Positions 1 through 5,004 of a stretch of 5,004 bases of DNA are shown here, piece after piece. The stretch is from Paracoccaceae bacterium (GTDB taxonomy: Bacteria > Pseudomonadota > Alphaproteobacteria > Rhodobacterales > Rhodobacteraceae), in the NCBI GenBank assembly GCA_026984895.1, contig JALSRF010000053.1:1-5004 (forward strand). The letters are read 5' to 3'. The notes below the pieces were generated by a model that was not told where the DNA came from, did no database searches, and saw only the letters and a program-made list of their open reading frames with translations. Each line of letters begins with the position of its first letter. The stretch's first letter is position 1. A program made the translations under genes and the position numbers.

Positions 1-1
1 C

Positions 2-493
2 CGCGACCAGATGATACAGGTGGTGCTGAACCTGTTGAAGAACGCGGCCGAGGCGGCGGGCGAGGCCGGCGGCAACATTCGCATCCGCACCTTCTACGAC
101 CTGGGCCTGCGGCTGCGGCGCCAGGACGGAACCGCCGCGCGCCTGCCGCTTCAGATCGAGATCATCGACGACGGACCGGGCCTGCCGCCGGAGATCGCGC
201 AGGACATCTTCGAACCCTTCGTATCGGGGCGCGAGAACGGCACCGGGCTGGGCCTGGCGCTGGTCAGCAAGATCATTTCCGAACACGAGGGCTGGATCAC
301 GGTGCAATCCGAACCCGGGCACACGGTGTTTCGCATCTCCCTGCCCGTGGCCGAGCCCGCGCGCCAGACCGGGGCGGGCAACGGGGCACGCGACGGCGGG
401 GAACGGGACCGGGCGATGGATGGCGGGATGCGCGGCGGAGCGATGGATGGCGGGATGCGCGGCGGCGGACCGCGCGACAAGCGGGAGGACTAG
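2..493 (+). CDS. ntrB: Nitrogen regulation sensor histidine kinase NtrB (GlnL), 3' part only
   Basis: This is the C-terminal part of NtrB, the cytoplasmic histidine kinase/phosphatase that controls NtrC phosphorylation in response to PII and nitrogen status. The reading frame is open from the left edge, so the PAS domain and the phosphorylated histidine lie outside the window. Numbering from the Met at position 11, the N box is at about residues 4-16 (VVLNLLKNAAEAA), the G1 box is DDGPGLP (53-59), the F box is IFEPF (66-70), followed by VSGRENGTGLGLAL (71-84) with the G2 box. The phrase VSGRE..GTGLGL followed by SEPGHT..RISLP is characteristic of NtrB rather than of a generic kinase. The ATPase fold ends near residue 113; the last 47 residues are a glycine/arginine/aspartate-rich tail with a duplicated 9-residue unit, not usual for the family as I know it. 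The stop codon TAG lies two bases before the ntrC start, so the two genes are surely co-transcribed and probably translationally coupled. Identity is strong; partial at the 5' end. Confidence 0.93.
   Translation, partial: RDQMIQVVLNLLKNAAEAAGEAGGNIRIRTFYDLGLRLRRQDGTAARLPLQIEIIDDGPGLPPEIAQDIFEPFVSGRENGTGLGLALVSKIISEHEGWITVQSEPGHTVFRISLPVAEPARQTGAGNGARDGGERDRAMDGGMRGGAMDGGMRGGGPRDKRED
413..466 (+). repeat. 27-bp in-frame tandem duplication in the 3' end of ntrB
   Basis: Two adjacent 27-base units, 413-439 and 440-466, match at 26 of 27 positions; only the final base differs (A versus C), and that change is synonymous (GGA/GGC). Each unit encodes AMDGGMRGG in the ntrB frame, so the duplication adds nine residues without shifting the frame. 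The preceding codons (DGGERDR) look like a more degenerate relative of the unit. The near identity suggests a recent duplication, probably by replication slippage in GC-rich DNA. It sits beyond the conserved kinase fold, where length changes should be tolerated. Confidence 0.9.
483..489 (+). promoter_or_regulatory. Shine-Dalgarno sequence of ntrC
   Basis: GGGAGGA lies inside the last codons of ntrB, with seven bases between the GGAGG core (484-488) and the ATG at 496. This strong site fixes the ntrC start. Its position within the upstream gene fits translational coupling between ntrB and ntrC. Confidence 0.8.
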
Positions 494-495
494 AG

Positions 496-1854
496 ATGGA
501 CGGCACGGTTCTGGTGGCGGATGACGACCGCACGATCCGCACGGTCCTGACCCAGGCGCTTACGCGCGCCGGCTGCAAGGTTCATGCCACCTCGTCGATG
601 GCGACGCTGCTGCGCTGGGTGGAAGAGGGCCGGGGGGATCTCGTGATCAGCGACGTGGTGATGCCCGACGGCAACGGGATCGAGGCGCTGCCGCGCATCG
701 CCGAGATGCGCCCCGGACTGCCGGTAATCGTGATCTCGGCGCAAAACAACATCATGACCGCGATCCAGGCTGCCGAGGCCGCGGCCTACGACTATCTTCC
801 CAAGCCGTTCGACCTGCCCGACCTGATGAAACGCTCGGCGCGCGCCCTCGAAACCCGCCGCCGGCGCCCGGCTGCCGCGCCCGCCGACGAGGCCACCGGC
901 GACGACCTGCCGCTGGTGGGGCGCACGGCGGCGATGCAGGACCTGTACCGGCTGGTGGCGCGGGTCATGAACACCGACCTTTCGGTGCTGATCATCGGCG
1001 AAAGCGGCACCGGAAAGTCGCTGATCGCCCGGGCGATCCACGATTATTCCGACCGGCGCGCGCTGCCCTTCGTGATCGCGGGGGCGGGCGATCTGGAAAC
1101 CGCCGAGGGGGCCGCGGCGCTGCTGGCGCGCGCGGGCGGCGGCACGCTTCTGTTCGACGAGATCGGCGACCTGAGCGCCGAAGCGCAGGGCCGGGTCGTG
1201 CGCCTGCTCGACAGCCTTGGCGACAACCCGCCGCGGGTGATGGGAACCAACCAGGACGACCTGAGCGCCCGGCTCCAGGAGGGGACGTTCCGCAAGGACC
1301 TGTTCTACCGCCTGGGCGCGGTTCACATCACCGTGCCGGCGCTGCGCGAACGGGTGGACGACATCGGCATCCTGATCGAGTATTTCCTGGCGCGCGCCGC
1401 GCGCGAGGGGCAGCCTCTTCGCAGTTTCTCGAAGGGGGCACGTGCCGCGTTTCGCGCCTTCAGCTGGCCGGGCAACGTGCGTCAGCTGGAAAACACCATC
1501 CGCCGCCTTGTGGTGACATCGCCCGAGGCCGAGATAAGCGCCGCCGAAGCCGAAGCCGCGCTGGCCCAGCAGCCGGCCCCGGACAACCGCGCCGGCGCCG
1601 GCGAAGGGCTTTCGGCCTGCGTGGAAAGGACCCTGCGCCGCTATTTCGATCTGCACGGCGGCGCGCTGCCGCCGGCGGGCCTTTATGCGCGCGTGCTGCG
1701 CGGGCTGGAACTGCCCCTGATCGAGATCGCGCTGGAGGCGACCGGCGGCAACCAGGCGCGATGCGCCGAACTGCTTGGCATCAACCGCAATACGCTGCGA
1801 AAGAAGATCACCGAACTGGATATCCGCGTGACACGGCGCCGCAAGTTGATGTAA
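496..1854 (+). CDS. ntrC: Nitrogen regulation response regulator NtrC, Rhodobacter type without GAFTGA
   Basis: NtrC is the DNA-binding partner of NtrB and activates nitrogen-limitation genes when phosphorylated. The 452 residues have the order receiver (about 1-120), AAA+ ATPase (about 138-340), Fis-type DNA-binding domain (about 400-441). In the receiver the acidic pocket is D9-D11, the phosphorylated Asp is D53 (ISDVVMP), with S81 and K103 as the conserved switch and lysine. The Walker A motif is GESGTGKS (168-175), Walker B is TLLFDEIGD (217-225), arginine-finger candidates are R266 and R272 (FRKDLFYRL), and sensor II is WPGNVRQLEN (324-333). The recognition helix region reads CAELLGINRNTLRKKI (423-438). 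The GAFTGA loop that normally contacts sigma-54 is absent: the stretch from Walker A to the Walker B acidic pair is 45 residues, against about 63 in Escherichia coli NtrC. This matches the known Rhodobacter capsulatus NtrC, which activates the housekeeping sigma-70-type polymerase. The ATG at 496 is supported by a strong Shine-Dalgarno sequence and by the receiver beginning at residue 4. The gene looks intact. Confidence 0.96.
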   Translation: MDGTVLVADDDRTIRTVLTQALTRAGCKVHATSSMATLLRWVEEGRGDLVISDVVMPDGNGIEALPRIAEMRPGLPVIVISAQNNIMTAIQAAEAAAYDYLPKPFDLPDLMKRSARALETRRRRPAAAPADEATGDDLPLVGRTAAMQDLYRLVARVMNTDLSVLIIGESGTGKSLIARAIHDYSDRRALPFVIAGAGDLETAEGAAALLARAGGGTLLFDEIGDLSAEAQGRVVRLLDSLGDNPPRVMGTNQDDLSARLQEGTFRKDLFYRLGAVHITVPALRERVDDIGILIEYFLARAAREGQPLRSFSKGARAAFRAFSWPGNVRQLENTIRRLVVTSPEAEISAAEAEAALAQQPAPDNRAGAGEGLSACVERTLRRYFDLHGGALPPAGLYARVLRGLELPLIEIALEATGGNQARCAELLGINRNTLRKKITELDIRVTRRRKLM

Positions 1855-1937
1855 AAGGGCAACAATAGCGTGGCAAATCGGCGTCAGTCGGTCAAGCCAC
1901 CCGGCGGCAGTGCCGCGAAAGGCGGCGGAAAAGAGGG
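1855..1937. other. ntrC-ntrY spacer with a short GC hairpin
   Basis: These 83 bases separate ntrC from ntrY. A perfect inverted repeat, GCGGCA-G-TGCCGC, spans 1904-1916 and could form a five-pair GC stem with an AGT loop in RNA. It has no following T-run, so it is not a convincing intrinsic terminator. I find no clear sigma-70 or sigma-54 promoter. The stretch may encode a 23-codon peptide (see the entry at 1870-1941) or simply be the leader of ntrY within the operon transcript. Confidence 0.5.
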
Positions 1938-1941
1938 GTGA
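1870..1941 (+). CDS. Possible 23-residue ORF overlapping the ntrY start
   Basis: A frame opening with GTG at 1870 runs 23 codons to a TGA at 1939-1941, ending in KGGGKEG. Its stop overlaps the GTG at 1938 in a GTGA arrangement, typical of translationally coupled genes. A weak Shine-Dalgarno candidate, AAGGG (1855-1859), lies about ten bases upstream. The peptide is rich in Lys, Arg, Gly and Ser and resembles nothing I recognise. It could be a leader peptide that couples translation into ntrY, the out-of-frame remnant of an older ntrY N-terminus, or chance. Support is weak. Confidence 0.2.
   Translation: MANRRQSVKPPGGSAAKGGGKEG
1932..1938 (+). promoter_or_regulatory. Shine-Dalgarno sequence of ntrY, which bears on its start
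   Basis: AGAGGGG abuts or overlaps the first possible GTG start at 1938, which would leave no spacer. It is well placed for the second in-frame GTG at 1944, with seven bases between GAGG (1933-1936) and that codon. Ribosome-site spacing therefore favours a start at 1944, two codons later. For the 1938 start, only a weaker GGCGGA around 1924-1929 is available. Confidence 0.5.
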
Positions 1942-4208
1942 TCGTGCGGGCTTCTGTCCGAGCGGGGACATGGCAACGCCTGGCGCGGCTCAGGCGGCAG
2001 CGGCGTGTTCAGAGCGCGGCCACGATCACGCTGTTCGTTCTGGGCCCGATCCTGGCACTGGCCACCTTCCTGATTCTCGGTCCGCTGGAGGAGGCGGCGA
2101 CCTCGCCGAAACTGCGCCTGGTGCTGCTGGCGGACCTGGTCTATGTGCTGGTGGTCGCGGCACTGGTGATGCACCGGGTGGTGCGGATGATCGCCGCGCG
2201 GCGCGCCAAGTCGGCCGGCTCCAGGTTGCACCTGCGTCTGACCGGCGTATTCGCGCTGATGGCGCTGATCCCCACGGTTCTGGTGGCGGTCTTCGCCGCG
2301 CTCACGGTGAACGTCGGGCTCGAGGGCTGGTTTTCGCAACGCGTGCGGCAGGTGGTGGGAAACTCGCTGGCCGCGGCGCAGGCCTACGAGGCCGAACACC
2401 GGCACGACCTGATCACGGACGCCAGAATCCTCGGCAATTTTCTCAGCCAGGCAAAACGCGCCAAGGTGCTGCTGTCGGACAGCGAGATCCGCAAGTATCT
2501 GGGGCAGGGGCAGGTGCAGATCCAGCGCGGCCTGAAGGAAGCCTATGTGATCGACGGCGCGGGCCGCATCCGCGCGCGCGGCGAGCGCTCTTACCTGTTC
2601 GGCTACGAGCAGCCCAGCCCGACCCAGATCTCGCGCGCCGCGGCGGGGGAAACCGTGGTCATACAGGACTGGGACAACAACGAATTCCGCGCCCTCGTGG
2701 CCCTTGACGGCTTTGCCGACCGCTACCTCTACGTTACCCGAACTGTGGACGGCAACATATTGAACCTGCTTGATGAAACGCAGCAGACGGTGCGGCTTTA
2801 CAACCAGTTGGAAAGCGAACGCGGCAAGCTTCTGTTCGAGTTCGGGCTGCTCTATCTGGGCTTTGCGGTGATCCTGATCCTGGCGGCGATCTGGCTGGGA
2901 ATGTGGTTCGCCGAGCGCCTGTCGCGGCCGGTCGGCCGGCTGGCGGGAGCGGCGCAGAGGGTCGGTGCCGGCGACATGGACGTGCGCGTGATCGAGGAAG
3001 AGGGCGACGACGAGATCGCCATGCTGGGCCGGCTGTTCAACCAGATGACCGGGCAACTCAAGGTGCAGCGCGAGGCGCTGCTGGAGAATACCCGCCAGAT
3101 CGAGGCCCGCCGCCGGCTGTTCGATTCGGTGCTGTCCTCGGTCACCTCCGGGGTGATCGGGCTGGACGAAGACGGCCGCCTCACCTTCATGAACCGCTCG
3201 GCCGAACGCCTGCTGCGCCTGCCCGAAGCCCCGCCGGCGGGGACCGGGCTGGGGCTGGCGGCGGCAGAGTTCGAAACCCTGTTCGAGCGCCTGAAAAGCT
3301 CGCGCGCGGAGGTCGGCCAGGAGGAGATCCGCGTGGTGCGCAACGGCAAGCAGGAAACCCTGCTGGTGCGCATCGCGACCATGCGCAACGCCGAGGGCGG
3401 GCTGGCCGGTTACGTGCTGGCCTTCGATGACGTGACCGATCTGGTCAGCGCGCAGCGCATGGCGGCCTGGGGCGACGTCGCCCGGCGCATCGCCCACGAA
3501 ATCAAGAACCCGCTGACGCCGATCCAGCTTTCGGCCGAGCGGCTGAAGCGCAAGTTCGCGTCCCGGCTGGGCGACGAGGGCGACGACCTTGTGCAGTATT
3601 GCGACGTGATCATTCGCCAGACCAATGACTTGCGGCGCATCGTTGATGAATTCTCGCGCTTTGCCAGGATGCCCGAGCCGGAACGCCGGCAGGAGGACCT
3701 GGCCAGCCTGGTCTCGGACGCGGTGCTGCTGCAGCAGGGCGGCCAGCCCGAGGTCAGGATCGTCACCCGCCTGCCCAAGGCGCCGATCCCCGCCGATGTG
3801 GATGCGACGATGATCAGCCAGGCGTTGACGAATCTGATCAAGAACGCCGGAGAAGCCATTGAAAGCCGGAAGAAAAACGGGGACGTGTTTTCGCCAGAAA
3901 TCCGCGTTTCGCTGCGCCTCGACGGCGACGAGGCGCTGATCGCCATTGCCGATAACGGGATCGGTCTGCCGGCCGATCGCGCGCGTCTGTTCGAACCCTA
4001 TGTGACGACCCGGGCCGCGGGCACGGGGCTGGGCCTTCCGATCGTCAACAAGATCATCGAAGAACACGGCGGCCGCCTTGTCCTGACGGACGCCGAACCG
4101 TTCGATCCGGCCTCGGAACACCGGGGGGCACGGGCGGAAATACGTCTGCCCGTGGGGCGCCGGACCGCCCGGCGAGAACACGCGATACTGCAGCAACCTG
4201 TCAAATGA
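1938..4208 (+). CDS. ntrY: Membrane sensor histidine kinase NtrY
   Basis: NtrY is the inner-membrane histidine kinase paired with NtrX. In alphaproteobacteria the pair is linked to nitrogen metabolism and, in several species, to respiration and redox state. The 756 residues show predicted membrane segments at about 29-50, 58-80, 100-122 and 303-325. They are followed by HAMP (about 322-375), PAS (about 393-500) and the kinase core. The region 123-302 between segments three and four should be extracytoplasmic. The H box is VARRIAHEIKNPLTPIQLSA with phosphorylated H520; the N box is ALTNLIKNAGEA (629-640); G1 is DNGIGLP (672-678); the F box is LFEPYVTT; G2 is GTGLGL (695-700). HEIKNPLTPIQLSAERLKRK is typical of NtrY. 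All catalytic boxes are present and the length is usual for the family. No in-frame ATG, GTG or TTG lies between an upstream stop at 1866 and 1938. The start is GTG at 1938 or, judging by ribosome-site spacing, GTG at 1944. The stop is 12 bases before ntrX, implying joint expression. The sensed signal cannot be read from the sequence. Confidence 0.95.
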   Translation: MIVRASVRAGTWQRLARLRRQRRVQSAATITLFVLGPILALATFLILGPLEEAATSPKLRLVLLADLVYVLVVAALVMHRVVRMIAARRAKSAGSRLHLRLTGVFALMALIPTVLVAVFAALTVNVGLEGWFSQRVRQVVGNSLAAAQAYEAEHRHDLITDARILGNFLSQAKRAKVLLSDSEIRKYLGQGQVQIQRGLKEAYVIDGAGRIRARGERSYLFGYEQPSPTQISRAAAGETVVIQDWDNNEFRALVALDGFADRYLYVTRTVDGNILNLLDETQQTVRLYNQLESERGKLLFEFGLLYLGFAVILILAAIWLGMWFAERLSRPVGRLAGAAQRVGAGDMDVRVIEEEGDDEIAMLGRLFNQMTGQLKVQREALLENTRQIEARRRLFDSVLSSVTSGVIGLDEDGRLTFMNRSAERLLRLPEAPPAGTGLGLAAAEFETLFERLKSSRAEVGQEEIRVVRNGKQETLLVRIATMRNAEGGLAGYVLAFDDVTDLVSAQRMAAWGDVARRIAHEIKNPLTPIQLSAERLKRKFASRLGDEGDDLVQYCDVIIRQTNDLRRIVDEFSRFARMPEPERRQEDLASLVSDAVLLQQGGQPEVRIVTRLPKAPIPADVDATMISQALTNLIKNAGEAIESRKKNGDVFSPEIRVSLRLDGDEALIAIADNGIGLPADRARLFEPYVTTRAAGTGLGLPIVNKIIEEHGGRLVLTDAEPFDPASEHRGARAEIRLPVGRRTARREHAILQQPVK

Positions 4209-4211
4209 GGA
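4207..4211 (+). promoter_or_regulatory. Shine-Dalgarno sequence of ntrX
   Basis: GAGGA overlaps the ntrY stop codon (TGA at 4206-4208) and lies nine bases before the ATG at 4221. It supports that start and suggests that ntrX translation is linked to termination of ntrY. Confidence 0.65.
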
Positions 4212-4220
4212 CTTTGCGTC

Positions 4221-5004
4221 ATGGGTGACATTCTGATTGTGGACGATGAACGCGACATCCGGGAACTGATCTCGGACATTCTGAAGGACGAAGGTTACAG
4301 CACCCGCCTGGCGGCGAATTCCGAGCAGTGCATGGACGCGGTCAGAAGCGAGCCGCCGTCGCTGATGATCCTCGATATCTGGCTGAAAGACAGCAACATG
4401 GACGGGATCGACATTCTCAAGGCGGTAAAGACCGACTGGCCCGAGGTGCCGATCGTGATCATCTCCGGACATGGAAACATCGAGATCGCCGTCGCCGCGA
4501 TCAAGCAGGGGGCCTATGACTTCATCGAGAAACCGTTCAATATCGACCAGCTTCTGGTGGTGATCCGCCGGGCGATGGAGGCCAGCAAGCTGCGCCGCGA
4601 AAACGTCGCGCTCAGGCGCAAGGAGGCGACCTGCGCCGAGATGGTCGGGTCGGGCGCCGCCTTCAAGGCGATGAAGTCGCAGCTGGACAAGGTGACCCGG
4701 TCGAACGGCCGGGTGATGCTGACCGGCCCGGCCGGCGCGGGCAAGGAACTGGCGGCGCGCTACATCCACGCCCATTCCAACCGCGCTGCGGCGCCCTTCG
4801 TGTGCGTCAACGCCGCCTCGATCGAACCCGAGCGCATGGAAGAGGTGCTGTTCGGCCGCGAAAGCCCCGCGCGCGGGCTGGAGGAAGGCTATCTCGAACA
4901 GGCCAACGGCGGGGTGCTCTATTTCGACGAGGTTGCGGACATGCCGCTGGGCACCCAGTCCAAGATCCTGCGCGTGCTGGTGGACCAGCGCTTTCAGCGG
5001 GTCG
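4221..5004 (+). CDS. ntrX: Response regulator NtrX, 5' part only
   Basis: NtrX is the NtrC-family response regulator phosphorylated by NtrY. The frame runs off the right edge after 261 codons, so the rest of the AAA+ domain and the expected C-terminal DNA-binding domain are not seen. The receiver (about 1-120) has the acidic pair D8-D9, phosphorylated D52 (LMILDIWL), S82 (ISGHGNIE) and K104 (EKPF). DIWL..SNMDGIDIL and SGHGNIEIAVAAIKQGAYDF are typical of NtrX. A linker leads to the AAA+ domain with Walker A GPAGAGKE (169-176) and Walker B VLYFDEVADMP (232-242). After LFG (210-212), where sigma-54 activators carry GAFTGA, the sequence reads RESPARGLEEGYLEQ with no such motif. Sigma-54 contact in the usual way is therefore unlikely, as for other NtrX proteins. 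The start is set by the ribosome site at 4207-4211 and by the receiver opening at residue 3. No frameshift is seen in the visible part. Confidence 0.95.
   Translation, partial: MGDILIVDDERDIRELISDILKDEGYSTRLAANSEQCMDAVRSEPPSLMILDIWLKDSNMDGIDILKAVKTDWPEVPIVIISGHGNIEIAVAAIKQGAYDFIEKPFNIDQLLVVIRRAMEASKLRRENVALRRKEATCAEMVGSGAAFKAMKSQLDKVTRSNGRVMLTGPAGAGKELAARYIHAHSNRAAAPFVCVNAASIEPERMEEVLFGRESPARGLEEGYLEQANGGVLYFDEVADMPLGTQSKILRVLVDQRFQRV

Noticed and set aside
1846..1868. Possible promoter for ntrY around TTGATG and CAATAG
   Set aside because: The hexamers are only 11 bases apart and match the consensus weakly, so they do not form a credible sigma-70 promoter. No GG-N10-GC type sigma-54 element was seen in the spacer either.
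1904..1937. Intrinsic terminator after ntrC
   Set aside because: The hairpin is short and is followed by GAAAGGCGGCGG with no T-run, so read-through into ntrY is expected.
490..1971. Minus-strand open frame of 493 codons opposite ntrC
   Set aside because: It is the shadow of ntrC on the opposite strand, with the same antisense GC-rich composition and no domain signature. ntrC on the plus strand is unequivocal.
1910..2707. Plus-strand frame of 265 codons overlapping the 5' part of ntrY
   Set aside because: Its product is Gly/Ala/Arg-rich low complexity without motifs, while the overlapping ntrY frame encodes membrane segments and a conserved kinase. It is an out-of-frame shadow.
2903..3430. 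Plus-strand frame of 175 codons inside ntrY
   Set aside because: It overlaps the HAMP and PAS coding region in another frame; its sequence is Arg/Gly/Ala-rich with no motif. It is a shadow of ntrY.
1884..4775. Very long minus-strand open frame (963 codons) opposite ntrY and ntrX
   Set aside because: It lies antisense to a gene with every kinase motif intact. Its translation is rich in His, Gln, Arg, Gly and Asp with no recognisable domain, as expected when the complement of GC-rich codons lacks stops. No ribosome site or domain supports it.

Overview
This GC-rich window (roughly two-thirds G+C by eye) carries one continuous plus-strand gene cluster, ntrB-ntrC-ntrY-ntrX. These are two adjacent two-component systems for nitrogen and redox-linked regulation. 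The gene order and the form of NtrC suggest an alphaproteobacterium, most likely of the Rhodobacter/Roseobacter group (Rhodobacterales). The order is the classic alphaproteobacterial one, and NtrC has the shortened AAA+ domain without a GAFTGA loop known from Rhodobacter capsulatus. The species cannot be fixed from the sequence alone.

Layout: positions 1-493 hold the 3' end of ntrB, the soluble NtrB histidine kinase (ATPase half only), followed by an unusual glycine/arginine/aspartate-rich tail with a 27-bp in-frame tandem duplication. Two bases after its stop codon begins ntrC (496-1854), a complete response regulator of 452 residues. An 83-base spacer (1855-1937) follows, the only non-coding stretch of any size; it may hide a 23-codon ORF and contains a short GC hairpin. 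ntrY (GTG start near 1938, end 4208) encodes a complete membrane histidine kinase with four predicted membrane segments, an extracytoplasmic sensor domain, HAMP, PAS and kinase domains. After 12 bases ntrX begins (4221) and runs off the right edge; 261 codons are visible, covering the receiver and the first part of the AAA+ domain.

How they work together: NtrB is expected to phosphorylate or dephosphorylate NtrC according to nitrogen status (through PII proteins), and NtrY is expected to do the same for NtrX from the membrane. Close spacing, a single orientation and the absence of a recognisable terminator fit one transcript, probably starting upstream of this window.

The most notable point is that both response regulators look like sigma-54 activators by architecture, yet both lack the GAFTGA loop that contacts sigma-54. 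This is known for Rhodobacter NtrC and, as far as I recall, for NtrX proteins, so it is an informative lineage trait and not a new system. I see no mobile element, CRISPR array, RNA gene or foreign-looking segment. The less ordinary items are the NtrB repeat tail and the ntrY start region.
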